Assembly: GCA_016786595.1 (NCBI GenBank)
Contig: JAEUWB010000060.1
Coordinates: forward strand, 1 to 64,000
Direction of reading: 5' to 3'
Length of the DNA: 64,000 nt
Origin: a bacterium
Lineage (GTDB): Bacteria > Bdellovibrionota_C > UBA2361 > SZUA-149 > JAEUWB01
The translations under genes and the position numbers were made by a program. This document shows positions 43,442-52,198 of the stretch, one piece after another. Within the stretch, counting starts at the first letter, position 1; each line of letters opens with the position of its first letter. Under the pieces are notes generated by a model. The model did not search any database and had not been told where the DNA came from. It worked only from the letters and a program-made list of their open reading frames with translations.

Positions 43442-45418
43442 ATGCAGTCTAAAAATCATCCAATTTGGCAGCCAACTGAAGAATTTATTCGCAAGACAAA
43501 TATCTTTAAGTTTAAGGCTGCGCTGAATGAAAAGTATGCCCTCAGCATCCAAAATTACTCCGAACTTCACAGCTGGTCAGTTACTCATCCGGAGCATTTT
43601 TGGCGTGAGCTTGCAGATTTTGGAAAGTTAAAAATTGATTGGAATTCTACCCCAGCTTTCGTCGATCAACAGTCGATTGAAAAGTGCCGCTGGTTTCCGA
43701 ATGCGAAGTTAAATTTCGCAGCGAATTTGCTGCAGGGTTCAAATCACCAACACCTAGACGCTTTGGTCTTTAAGTCAGAATTGGGAGTTACGACTAAAGT
43801 CAGTTACAAGGATTTAAACTCTCAAGTTCTTAAACTCAGAAGTTTTTTTAAGTCAATCGAGTTGAAACCGCTTGATCGGGTAGCAGCACTAGTCCCAAAC
43901 ATTCCTGAAGCTGTGAGCAGTATGCTCGCCACTACCAGTCTTGGTGCAAGCTGGTCTTCCTGTTCCCCTGACTTTGGAGTGCAAGGCATTCTCGATCGCT
44001 TTGGACAAATCAACCCAACACTATTAATTGCCGCAGACGGCTATACATACAACGGAAAAGCAATTGACTGTCGCGACAAAATCTTCGAACTCTGCCAACG
44101 TATTCCTAGCATTAAACAGCTGATCCTGATTCCTTTTCTTAATCCACAAGTGCAGTTAGAAAACATTAAATTACCGACGGTTTCCTGGAAGCAAGCTTTA
44201 GACTATCCAAGCGATACGACTGCTGTCGCAAATTGGGAGAAATTTCCTTTTAATCACCCACTCTTTATTCTTTATTCCTCAGGCACAACTGGAATTCCTA
44301 AATGTATTGTGCATGGCGCAGGTGGCACGCTGCTGCAACATACTAAAGAGCACTTACTGCATAACGATCTAAAGCCAGGTGACGTAACTTTCTTTTTTAC
44401 AACCTGCGGCTGGATGATGTGGAATCTTTGGGTTAGTGCGCTGGTTACAGGAGTAACGGTAGCGCTCTACGAAGGCTCGCCAACGTATCCAGATTTTGGT
44501 TCACTTTTTAAATTTGCAGAGGACGAAAAGATTACTTCTTTCGGAACAAGTCCACGGTTTTTAGCGGCACTTGAAAAAGCAAATTATGATCCGAGTAAGC
44601 ACTTCTCGCTACCTCAATTACGCACCCTGCTTTCTACTGGTGCGCCGCTGCTACCAGAACAATTTTTATTTATCTATCAAAAACTCAAAGCCGACATACA
44701 CCTCTGTTCGATCTCGGGTGGGACAGACATCGTCTCTTGTTTTTGTCTCGGTAACCCGATCAGCCCCGTATATAGCGGAGAACTACAAGCGCCAGGCCTC
44801 GGCATGGACATGGATGTTTTTTCAATTAATGGCACGTCGGTTCGTGGAACCAAGGGGGAACTTGTCTGTAAAAGTCCTTTCCCTTCTGCGCCGCTAGGAT
44901 TTTTAAATGACACTGACGGGAGCAAATTTCATAAAGCCTATTTTGACGTTTTCCCAAATGTTTGGAAGCATGGTGACTGGGCAGAAATTACTGAAAGTGG
45001 CGGCTATATTATCTATGGCCGTTCAGATGCCGTTCTAAATCCAGGCGGCGTGAGAATCGGGACTGCAGAAATCTACCGTCAAGTTGAGACACTTGACGCA
45101 ATCCAAGAAAGTATTTGTGTCGGACAAAACTGGGAAGGTGACGTGCGGGTCGTGCTTTTTGTTAAACTTAAACCAGGAGTTGAGTTTACAACTGGACTTG
45201 TCGAGCAAATCAAAAAAACAATTCGCCTCAACACTACCCCGCGCCACGTACCTGCCAAAATTATCCCCGTTCTTGATATCCCTCGCACAGTCAACGGGAA
45301 GTTAGTAGAACTAGCAGTCAAAAAGAAGATTCACGGCGAAGCTGTGGAGAATATTGAAGCGCTTGCTAATCCTGAATCGCTCAAATATTTTGAGGACCTC
45401 AAGGAATTACAAACTTAA
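43442..45418 (+). CDS. Acetoacetyl-CoA synthetase
   Basis: An ATP-dependent ligase that activates acetoacetate to acetoacetyl-CoA. The ANL-superfamily motifs appear in order: LYSSGTTGIPK near 279-289 (P-loop), TTCGWMMWNLW, STGAPLLPEQF, ISGGTD, and YIIYGRSDAVLNPGGVRIGT (A8 hinge). The catalytic Lys is in TVNGKLVEL near the C-terminus. The N-terminus (PIWQPTEEFI, HSWSVTHPEHFWREL) and 658 residues are typical of AacS rather than acetyl-CoA synthetase. HMG-CoA lyase follows after 12 bp, so the pair makes and uses acetoacetate; thiolase elsewhere could finish the route to acetyl-CoA. Confidence 0.93.
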   Translation: MQSKNHPIWQPTEEFIRKTNIFKFKAALNEKYALSIQNYSELHSWSVTHPEHFWRELADFGKLKIDWNSTPAFVDQQSIEKCRWFPNAKLNFAANLLQGSNHQHLDALVFKSELGVTTKVSYKDLNSQVLKLRSFFKSIELKPLDRVAALVPNIPEAVSSMLATTSLGASWSSCSPDFGVQGILDRFGQINPTLLIAADGYTYNGKAIDCRDKIFELCQRIPSIKQLILIPFLNPQVQLENIKLPTVSWKQALDYPSDTTAVANWEKFPFNHPLFILYSSGTTGIPKCIVHGAGGTLLQHTKEHLLHNDLKPGDVTFFFTTCGWMMWNLWVSALVTGVTVALYEGSPTYPDFGSLFKFAEDEKITSFGTSPRFLAALEKANYDPSKHFSLPQLRTLLSTGAPLLPEQFLFIYQKLKADIHLCSISGGTDIVSCFCLGNPISPVYSGELQAPGLGMDMDVFSINGTSVRGTKGELVCKSPFPSAPLGFLNDTDGSKFHKAYFDVFPNVWKHGDWAEITESGGYIIYGRSDAVLNPGGVRIGTAEIYRQVETLDAIQESICVGQNWEGDVRVVLFVKLKPGVEFTTGLVEQIKKTIRLNTTPRHVPAKIIPVLDIPRTVNGKLVELAVKKKIHGEAVENIEALANPESLKYFEDLKELQT

Positions 45419-45430
45419 GCGGACTGCTGT

Positions 45431-46357
45431 ATGGCAAATTACCCCAAAAAAGTATTACTGCGCGAAGATGGACCCCGTGAAGGGTTTCAAATGCATGCCA
45501 AAGTAATACCTACAGCAGAAAAATTAAGGCTGATTGATTTGCTTGCTGAGACTGGAATCTCGAGCATTGAAGTTACGTCTTTTGTGCGTGCCGACAAAGT
45601 CCCACAACTTGCTGATGCCGAAGAAATTGCCCAAGGTATTATTCCTCGAGCAGGAGTGCGTTACCGTGCACTCTATCTCAATCAAAAAGGCCTTGAACGT
45701 GCTAGTACCTTCCCCAATTTACAACCTGAAGGCTACGTGCTTTTGGCAGCGAGCGAAGAATTTTTAAAAAGAAATAATAATCAAACCCTAGATCAAGCCC
45801 TAGCTGAGCTGCCAGCTTGGATTAAGCTTTTTCAAGAAAAATCAATGCGCTTCGAACGCTTGATGATTTCCACTGCCTTTGGCGATGCCTTCGCAGGAAA
45901 GCTCAAAGCGGATTTACCACTTAGTGTTGTCGCCAAGGCGCTTGAAGTGATTGCTGCGAATAACTCAAGCGTTGAGGAAGTGACCTTCGCTGATACGACT
46001 GGCTATGCAAATCCAGAATCAGTCCAGCAACTTGTGGGGAATTTCAGAGATCGCTATCCGCAATTGTCTGTCGGCTTGCACCTGCATGACACGCGCGGGA
46101 CTGGCATGGCAAATGTTTATGCTGGACTTGAGCTTGGAGTGGATCGATTTGATTGCTCTGTGGCTGGGCTTGGCGGATGTCCGTTTGCACCGGGTGCAGC
46201 AGGTAATGTGCCCACAGAAGATGTGGCCTTTCTTTGTGCTGAGCTTGGGATTGAAACCGGGATCGATCTGCAGCGCTATATTCAATGTGCACTCGAAGCT
46301 GAAAAAATTATTGGGCATAAGCTTCCAGGTAAGTTAAAACAAGGCGGTAAAATTTAG
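45431..46357 (+). CDS. Hydroxymethylglutaryl-CoA lyase
   Basis: It cleaves HMG-CoA to acetoacetate and acetyl-CoA, the last step of leucine breakdown. The HMGL/DRE-TIM barrel shows LREDGPREGFQ (7-17, with the catalytic Arg and the metal Asp), SIEVTSFV, TFADTTGYANP, GLHLHDTRGTG (metal His pair) and GLGGCPFAPGAAGN (catalytic Cys near residue 250). The 308-residue length fits. It is directly after acetoacetyl-CoA synthetase, which can reuse its acetoacetate. The related citramalate/isopropylmalate synthases lack the GGCPFAPGA loop. Confidence 0.9.
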   Translation: MANYPKKVLLREDGPREGFQMHAKVIPTAEKLRLIDLLAETGISSIEVTSFVRADKVPQLADAEEIAQGIIPRAGVRYRALYLNQKGLERASTFPNLQPEGYVLLAASEEFLKRNNNQTLDQALAELPAWIKLFQEKSMRFERLMISTAFGDAFAGKLKADLPLSVVAKALEVIAANNSSVEEVTFADTTGYANPESVQQLVGNFRDRYPQLSVGLHLHDTRGTGMANVYAGLELGVDRFDCSVAGLGGCPFAPGAAGNVPTEDVAFLCAELGIETGIDLQRYIQCALEAEKIIGHKLPGKLKQGGKI

Positions 46358-46370
46358 TCATTCTAAAAGT

Positions 46371-47135
46371 TTGCCAAACTGCGTGCGTATTGTTCTTGCT
46401 GAAAAATTAGACCTACTATTAGCGCTGATTATCTTTATAGTCTCAGGCACGGTATTATTTTACCAAGCCCGCTCGATTCAAAATTCTGGAGTCGATACCG
46501 AACCTTTTGCTTATATCAATGCGGGGGATAATAATCTTGCAGTTTTAGTTGAAGAGCGTTGCGCGGGATATCTTGAAGCAAAGCTTGACCGCGTGGAAGT
46601 CTGGTATATTCGACTCAAAGGGGCAATCCAGGCGCATCTTGGACCACGCTCAATTCAAACTAATATTGATGGAACTTTAATTTTCAATCAGCTTAATCAG
46701 CTTTCGCGCATCAAGTTCGATCTGACAGTTGATCATCTAAAAATTAATCTTTTTTCAGAATCGATTAACCCAATTAAATTAAGCATTTCAGCTGCGCTCC
46801 CCGAAGGAGACTTTAAGCAAGAATTAACGCTCCCGGGACCCGTGATTTTCTCGATTAAAGACGACCGCGGTTCAATTAGTCACCCGTTGTTACGCGGCAT
46901 GCAAGTCCCAAATAAAAATCTTCCGGCAGACAAGCAGCATTTGAATCAAGCACTATTACAGGCATTAGGGTTAACTGCCCAGACAGACCCGGGCGTTATT
47001 GCTCAGTGTAAAGTTGGCCTGACGGGTTCCGTTGATTTATGGCCGATTCTTAAAACCTACGGGTCTAAAATAAAAGAGGCCAGCAAGGTAACTGGACAAT
47101 TAAATAAAATTCTAGGCGTTCAAAACTATGATTGA
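46371..47135 (+). CDS. Membrane-anchored protein linked to an ABC exporter
   Basis: I do not recognise it. One hydrophobic segment (about residues 13-32, LDLLLALIIFIVSGTVLFY) follows a short N-terminus, so the about 215-residue rest faces the periplasm. It is beta-rich, with no motif I can name. The ORF opens at a TTG; a GTG four codons later (46383) is an equally plausible start. Its 3' end overlaps the ABC ATPase start by 8 bp. It is therefore probably an accessory or substrate-recognition part of the exporter encoded by the next two genes. Confidence 0.65.
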   Translation: MPNCVRIVLAEKLDLLLALIIFIVSGTVLFYQARSIQNSGVDTEPFAYINAGDNNLAVLVEERCAGYLEAKLDRVEVWYIRLKGAIQAHLGPRSIQTNIDGTLIFNQLNQLSRIKFDLTVDHLKINLFSESINPIKLSISAALPEGDFKQELTLPGPVIFSIKDDRGSISHPLLRGMQVPNKNLPADKQHLNQALLQALGLTAQTDPGVIAQCKVGLTGSVDLWPILKTYGSKIKEASKVTGQLNKILGVQNYD

Positions 47136-47874
47136 AATTAAAAACTTGCGTAAGAGTTATGGCAAATTTAAAGCCGTAGACGATCTATCGTTCACTGTTA
47201 ACAGTGGAGAAGTTTGTAGTTTTCTTGGAGTAAACGGTGCAGGGAAAACGACTACGCTTAAAATGCTTGCCGGAATTCTCAAGCCAAGTTCAGGTCAAAT
47301 TCTACTAAATCAGATTGATCTCGCAGAAGAGCCGCGTAAAGCAAAATCAATCTGCGGATACATTCCCGACCGGCCGCATTTATATTCCAAGCTCACCGGC
47401 AGAGAGTATCTCTACTTTGTTGCTGACTTATACAAAATTACAGGTGCAGCCGCAGAGCAAAGAATCGATCAATTACTCGCGGAATATCAACTCACCAAAT
47501 GGGAAGACACTTTAGTTGAGAGTTACTCGCACGGCATGAAACAGCGGCTGGCAATCTGTGCGGCATTAATTCATAACCCACCGATTCTGATTGTCGATGA
47601 ACCGATGGTTGGGCTTGACCCGCATGGGGCGAAATTGCTGAAAACATTATTTCGACGTTATGCCAGTGAAGGCATGTCGATGTTAATTTCTACTCACTCA
47701 ATTAACGTCGCGGAGGAAATTTCCGACCGCATTGTGATTATTAATGCAGGTCAACTTGTTGCCAACGGAACAGTGAAGGAAATTAAATCCCTCCTGGCAA
47801 ACCCCAACCAATCACTAGAAGACGTCTTTATCGAATTAACGGTTGAAGAAAGCATTATTAGCGAGGCGCTCTGA
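47128..47874 (+). CDS. ABC transporter ATP-binding protein
   Basis: A 248-residue ATPase subunit: Walker A GVNGAGKTT (34-42), a degenerate signature SYSHGMKQR, Walker B PILIVDEPMVGLD, and the switch His in ISTHS. It fits the CcmA/DrrA group, which drives ABC-2 exporters. The start overlaps the upstream membrane protein gene by 8 bp and the stop overlaps the permease ATG by one base, so the three are one unit. Cargo unknown. Confidence 0.9.
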   Translation: MIEIKNLRKSYGKFKAVDDLSFTVNSGEVCSFLGVNGAGKTTTLKMLAGILKPSSGQILLNQIDLAEEPRKAKSICGYIPDRPHLYSKLTGREYLYFVADLYKITGAAAEQRIDQLLAEYQLTKWEDTLVESYSHGMKQRLAICAALIHNPPILIVDEPMVGLDPHGAKLLKTLFRRYASEGMSMLISTHSINVAEEISDRIVIINAGQLVANGTVKEIKSLLANPNQSLEDVFIELTVEESIISEAL

Positions 47875-49580
47875 TGCTTTTTTCCGCGGCAAAACCAGGA
47901 TTTTGGACAGTCAGTCGACTTGCCAAGCAAGTCTTAAGTCAGCGCTCTGGACTATTTCGAGTTTCTCTAGCAGTAATTTTACTGGGCGTTCTTGTGTATG
48001 GAGTTTTTCGCGGAACACTTTGGACCTTGGCCATTATTCAAGAAACGCTAACCTTAGCATTTCTTCCGCCTTCAAGTATTATTGGAACGATCTTTGTTCC
48101 AGTTTTTGTTTTCCTTGTGATCGCAAACTTGATTGAAGCGTTAGGGTCGCTTTTTTTGAGCCGTAGTCTCGAGACAATTATTAAGTCGCCACTGCCACCA
48201 TTTTCTTTATTCATTGCAAAAACTGTTGAAATCGGCGTCAGTTCATCTTGGATGGTTGTCTTATTTGTCAGTCCAATCATCTTTGGGTTTTGGGTTTTTC
48301 ATCACGGGGACTTCTGGTTTTTTCTACATGCACTCTTAGTTTTTCTGCCTTTTTTGGCGCTGGCAGTCTGGACTGCGATGCTAATTGCTATTCTTTTTGC
48401 TTCATTTTTCCCAGCTAACCGGACTCGTGAGGTGTTTATTATTCTTGGAATCGGGCTGGTTTTTGGGTTTCTGCTTTTTCTCCGAGTCCTTGCTCCGGAA
48501 AAAGCGGGAGGACTTTTTAGTGTTGAAAATATCTTTCTAGTGCTCGACCAGCTAGCGCGTCCTGATTTATTAATTAGCCCCCCTTACTGGGCCGGGGTAG
48601 CACTGGGTGAGCGGTTACAAAGTTCAGGGCAAGAGGTTAATCAATTTTTTGCAATTCTTTACATCGCTGCGATTTGTCTCGGCGCGCTAACATTTTTACT
48701 ATTTCGAACGCTACACTTTGCAGCATTCTCTAAGGCTCAAAGTCTTAAGCAGGGTGTAAGTATTAATAGTCGTGCCTCGCAGCGCCGCTGGGCAGCGTTA
48801 ATCGGTGACAGGTATTCTGCTGCGCGTGGTGTGATCGTAAAGGATTATAAAGTTTTTTTTCGTGACTTAGCTCAGGCTTCACAGAGTCTGATGCTACTTG
48901 GAATTGCGGCATTTTATGTGGCAGGGATTCAATTAATCTATCGTTTTAATGTGATGCTTCCGGGTTGGGAGGCAAAAAGTTGGGGTCAATTCTTGATGCT
49001 AATCAGTGCGATGACTGAAGCTTTTATTATTACGGCTGTGTGTTCGCGTTTTGTTTTTCCTTCGGTATCGCTTGAGGGTGAGAGTTTTTGGGTTTTACAA
49101 ACCTCACCGCAGAGTATTAAATCGATTATGCGTTATAAGTTTTGGGGCTGGTTTATTCCGGTTGCTACGACTTGTTCGCTGGTATTTTGTGTCGGCACGC
49201 GAAGTATCGGCGCGCCTTGGGCAATAGTAATTTTAAAAGCGCTTGCAACTGTAGTTGTCTGTTTTGGAATGGTTGGCCTTGCGATTGGATTCGGCAGTCG
49301 TTTTGCAAATTTCAAGTGGGAGCATTCGGCGCAGCTTTCGGCTGGTTTTGGTAACATGGTCTTTATGCTCACGGGAGTGTTATTTATCTCGGTCAGTCTC
49401 TTTTTTATGTGGGTCCCGATTTTATTAGTTTATAGCAACGTGCACATCCGCCATGAGCAGTTTTGGCTAATTGTAACACTCTTTTGTTATACTTTGCTGT
49501 TTGTGCTGAATATTGCGTTTAAAGATATCGCGCTCAACTATGGGGAGCGGGAGTTATTACGCAGAATGGAGCACGATTAG
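47874..49580 (+). CDS. ABC-2-type exporter permease-like protein
   Basis: A 568-residue membrane protein with about 12 hydrophobic segments arranged in two blocks separated by a hydrophilic stretch at about 280-330. This is about double the usual six-helix ABC-2 permease, like the putative ABC exporter DUF families where one polypeptide holds both halves. It sits immediately after the ATPase gene (TGATG overlap). Partner of the ATPase in exporting an unknown substrate, perhaps a lipid, peptide or glycan. It is convergent with queF, with 4 bp of overlap. Confidence 0.78.
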   Translation: MLFSAAKPGFWTVSRLAKQVLSQRSGLFRVSLAVILLGVLVYGVFRGTLWTLAIIQETLTLAFLPPSSIIGTIFVPVFVFLVIANLIEALGSLFLSRSLETIIKSPLPPFSLFIAKTVEIGVSSSWMVVLFVSPIIFGFWVFHHGDFWFFLHALLVFLPFLALAVWTAMLIAILFASFFPANRTREVFIILGIGLVFGFLLFLRVLAPEKAGGLFSVENIFLVLDQLARPDLLISPPYWAGVALGERLQSSGQEVNQFFAILYIAAICLGALTFLLFRTLHFAAFSKAQSLKQGVSINSRASQRRWAALIGDRYSAARGVIVKDYKVFFRDLAQASQSLMLLGIAAFYVAGIQLIYRFNVMLPGWEAKSWGQFLMLISAMTEAFIITAVCSRFVFPSVSLEGESFWVLQTSPQSIKSIMRYKFWGWFIPVATTCSLVFCVGTRSIGAPWAIVILKALATVVVCFGMVGLAIGFGSRFANFKWEHSAQLSAGFGNMVFMLTGVLFISVSLFFMWVPILLVYSNVHIRHEQFWLIVTLFCYTLLFVLNIAFKDIALNYGERELLRRMEHD

Positions 49581-49936
49581 CGGCTACTTGGATAGGTGGC
49601 AGTTACGACCGTGTGAATTCCTCCACGCACATAAAAGTCACCGATCACTTCAATTTTTCGTGGATTAACTGCTGCAACTAAATCATCCAGGATTAAATTT
49701 GTTACAGCTTCATGGAAATGGCCTTCGTTGCGAAACGACCAGAGGTAAAGTTTTAGAGATTTAAGTTCTACGCAAAGCTTATCTGGGGTGTAATTAATTT
49801 TAATTGTCGCAAAATCTGGTTGACCAGTTTTTGGGCAAACGCAGGTAAACTCTGGGCATGAGAACTCGATTTTGTAGTCACGCCCAGGTTGTGGGTTGGG
49901 AAACGTTTCCAGTTGCTTTGAGGGTGAGGTAGACAT
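49577..49936 (-). CDS. queF: NADPH-dependent 7-cyano-7-deazaguanine reductase (QueF)
   Basis: It reduces preQ0 to preQ1 in queuosine tRNA modification. The 119-residue unimodular type has the catalytic C34 in [14 protein letters not shown]41, E57 in [11 protein letters not shown], and the NADPH-binding [10 protein letters not shown] (67-76). No other que gene is in the window. It overlaps the exporter permease gene tail to tail by 4 bp, and the upstream TFIIB-type zinc-finger-like gene is 25 bp away on the same strand. Confidence 0.93.
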   Translation of the reverse strand: MSTSPSKQLETFPNPQPGRDYKIEFSCPEFTCVCPKTGQPDFATIKINYTPDKLCVELKSLKLYLWSFRNEGHFHEAVTNLILDDLVAAVNPRKIEVIGDFYVRGGIHTVVTATYPSSR

Positions 49937-49961
49937 TTAGCTGCTTTACTTTTTCACGGCC

Positions 49962-50264
49962 TTATTTTTTCACGGCCCCAAGAAATTTATTGAGCCAACC
50001 AGTTTCTTGGTTAGTTTTATCAGCGGCTTGATTGATTAAAAGTTCTAGTTCACCAGCATCGAGCCAAATTCCGCCAGAGTCGTTGCAACGGTCGACGATT
50101 ACTTCGCCGAAGTGGACTTGTTCCATGGGTTTGCCGGTAACTGGGCTTAAGCGTGGTTTATCTTCGGCTTTACGGGCTGCCAGGCGTTCCAGTAGCTCAC
50201 GATTTTTTCTGTCAAAGTGACTTTCTTCTTTGGCGCGGCGCATATCGTCCCAAGCGTTAGACAT
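49962..50264 (-). CDS. zf-TFIIB-like small protein with decayed zinc site
   Basis: The 100 residues resemble zf-TFIIB proteins (PF13453-like), whose pattern is CPxC, about 18 residues, then CxxCxGiWLDxGEle. Here the second half is kept (VDRCNDSGGIWLDAGELELL), but the first CPxC reads SPVT and the second CxxC reads CNDS. Only one of four zinc-binding Cys remains, so zinc binding is unlikely. Cytosolic, function unknown. AGGAGGA precedes the ATG at good distance. It lies 25 bp upstream of queF. Confidence 0.75.
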   Translation of the reverse strand: MSNAWDDMRRAKEESHFDRKNRELLERLAARKAEDKPRLSPVTGKPMEQVHFGEVIVDRCNDSGGIWLDAGELELLINQAADKTNQETGWLNKFLGAVKK

Positions 50265-50364
50265 GATGATTTCCTCCTGAAAATTTACTGCTCTTGTCTA
50301 GCATAACGTTGCTGCGCTTCAAAATCCCTCAAAAAATCTGTGCGATCCCATCCGAACCGCTTTG

Positions 50365-50509
50365 ATAGCGTTTCCATAACTATTTGGGATACGCAGCAAG
50401 CGCAGCATGCTATAAAAAACATTTCCTCTGAGTGGAACAGCTATCTATGAGTATATTTTTAAAAGGGAAACGCTATTTATTTACTGGTTGTGTCTGCGAC
50501 ACAACTTAT
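50365..50509 (-). repeat. 145-bp dispersed repeat, copy 2 (inverted relative to copy 1)
   Basis: It matches the reverse complement of 12070-12213 over its whole length with scattered differences. ATAGCGTTTCC (50365-50375) and GGAAACGCTAT (50466-50476) bound the inner part, and a GTTGTGTC/GACACAAC hairpin with a 3-nt loop follows. It fills most of the 319-bp gap between the zf-TFIIB-like start and the Fic gene stop; the rest of the gap has nothing I can name. Confidence 0.85.
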
Positions 50510-50583
50510 ATACCAGTTTGCAAAAAGATTTTGGATTAAACTGACGATTCTTGCAAACTGGTAGATAAATCTTTATCCAAGCA

Positions 50584-51726
50584 CTAGCCGATTTTCGTTG
50601 TCGTATCACGTGTGAGGATCTGCAAATAACTTGCATAAGCGTATTTACGATTACGTTGCTTACCACTAGTTTCTTGCAAAAAACCTAATTCAATTAAGTG
50701 ATCGATCGCTCGTTGAATCTTAGGTTTACTTGAGTTGTGTTGCGCCAATAGCTCTTGCACGGTCCAGATTGGTGCTTTGCAAAATTCGTTAAAAACTTGA
50801 AGTGTATATGCAGTAGGTTTACTTTGTTGCAATGCTTCGCGATTGGATTGGTGCAGATGATGAATCTCAAGTGCTGCTGTCTTTGCCATTTCCGCGGATT
50901 CCGAGACAGCTTTGAGGAAAAATTTTATCCAACCTTCCCAGTCCCCTTTAAATCGAACATCCATTAACTTTGCATAATACTCAGTACGATAAGCTTTAAA
51001 ATAGTAACTCAGATATAGAAGCGGTCGGTCTAGTACACGCCAATAGCAGAGCAAATAGGTGATGAGTAGTCTTCCTAAACGGCCGTTTCCATCGAGGAAT
51101 GGATGGATAGTTTCAAATTGCGCATGAATCAATGCAGCCTTGATTAGTGGCGCCATTGAATTTTGAGAATGTATGAATTTTTCGAGATCGGACATATGAT
51201 CATCAATCTCAGTAAAAGGAGGTGGGACAAACTCAGCGGTATTTAAAATTGCTCCGGGCCGTCCGATCCAGTTTTGAGATTTTCTAAACTGACCTGGTGT
51301 CTTATTTGAACCACGAGCTTCCGTCATCAACACTGCATGCATTTCTTTAATTAGCCTGGTTGAGACTGGGATGTTTTTAATTTGGGCCAATCCTTGATTC
51401 ATTGCCCTTACGTAGTTGGAAACTTCTATGATGTTGTGATTAGGAGTCATCTTATCCGCAGGACTAAGCACATCCTCAAGTGAACACTGAGTGCCTTCAA
51501 TTTGAGAGCTGAGAAGCGCTTCTTTGCGTACATATAGATAAACAAACAAATCTGGGTCTGAAATTATAGAAGCTAGTCCTGCTAGTTTTCCTAAGGCAAT
51601 GCTTGCTTGTGATAACAACAAAACAAGTTCGTCATCTAGTAGAATGGGTGGATCTGGTGGCAATGGTTTAGGAACAAATGCCTGATATCCCGTTAGTTGC
51701 TTGATATAGTTTCCGGCTCGAGTCAT
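50584..51726 (-). CDS. Fic-family protein with N-terminal inhibitory motif and C-terminal HTH
   Basis: An AMP-transferring Fic protein of 380 residues. The active site is H208-PFLDGNGRLGR (208-219), with H208 as base. An inhibitory motif (S/T)xxxE(G/N) is visible as S73-SQI-E77-G78 in the N-terminal helix, which normally blocks ATP binding in cis. A winged-helix-like region (about 315-365) ends the protein. This Fic/Doc N-terminal plus wHTH arrangement is common in bacteria and its targets are mostly unknown. It stands alone, bordered by the 145-bp repeat on one side and the integron-like array on the other. Confidence 0.9.
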   Translation of the reverse strand: MTRAGNYIKQLTGYQAFVPKPLPPDPPILLDDELVLLLSQASIALGKLAGLASIISDPDLFVYLYVRKEALLSSQIEGTQCSLEDVLSPADKMTPNHNIIEVSNYVRAMNQGLAQIKNIPVSTRLIKEMHAVLMTEARGSNKTPGQFRKSQNWIGRPGAILNTAEFVPPPFTEIDDHMSDLEKFIHSQNSMAPLIKAALIHAQFETIHPFLDGNGRLGRLLITYLLCYWRVLDRPLLYLSYYFKAYRTEYYAKLMDVRFKGDWEGWIKFFLKAVSESAEMAKTAALEIHHLHQSNREALQQSKPTAYTLQVFNEFCKAPIWTVQELLAQHNSSKPKIQRAIDHLIELGFLQETSGKQRNRKYAYASYLQILTRDTTTKIG

Positions 51727-52066
51727 AATATTTTAGTAATGTTTTATATACTAATCATTACTAATGGTATCATAAGTAATGTTTTTCCGTCAATTCATAC
51801 TTAGTGAGAATTTATGTAACGATTAGTTTTGAAATATTTAGCAGCTACGGCAATTGGTTTTACTAGTCCTGGTTAGCCTTGTTACTGGGTCATGGCCATG
51901 AAGCTACGGGTTTTTTCACCGTCATCTCTCCAATTGCGTTTGCTGGAGAATTTGGAGAACCTCGACGTGGGGACTGGGTTACTTTTCTAAGTGAAAATTT
52001 AGATCTCCAGTTTCGGATGCTGGATAATAAACCGCCGGTGCGCTGCAATAGATTATTTGCACCCAA
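51727..52066. other. Gap between Fic gene and first cassette, with a possible small remnant ORF
   Basis: No certain gene. An ORF at 51879-52085 (68 codons from TTG, containing GEFGEPRRGDWVTF) has no ribosome-binding site and may be a gene remnant. The string CTGGGTTACTTTTCTAA at 51974-51990 recurs at 54105-54121, before the second 111-bp repeat, so the duplicated region extends loosely to the left. Confidence 0.35.
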
Positions 52067-52076
52067 GATAACCCTC

Positions 52077-52187
52077 GATAATTAATGCAATAGTATGGAC
52101 CTCTATTTGATTTGTGATATTAATAGGCGGTATATTATCAAAGAGATTTAAGGTAGATCATCAGTTGTGGTGATCTATATGTTATAC
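52077..52187 (+). repeat. 111-bp promoter-bearing direct repeat, copy 1
   Basis: It matches 54167-54277 without gaps at 100 of 111 positions. It contains TTGATT (52107-52112), an 18-bp spacer and TATATT (52131-52136), then a TAGATCA/TGATCTA hairpin, and ends in GTTATAC, an attC-type core. It would transcribe the nucleotidyltransferase gene 12 bp downstream. It could itself be a long diverged attC; the left arm is not convincing. Confidence 0.8.
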
Positions 52188-52198
52188 GCCAATGAGTG

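Noticed and set aside
51879-52085. 68-codon ORF with TTG start before the nucleotidyltransferase
   Set aside because: No Shine-Dalgarno sequence or recognised homolog, and it runs into the 111-bp repeat; mentioned only as a possible remnant.
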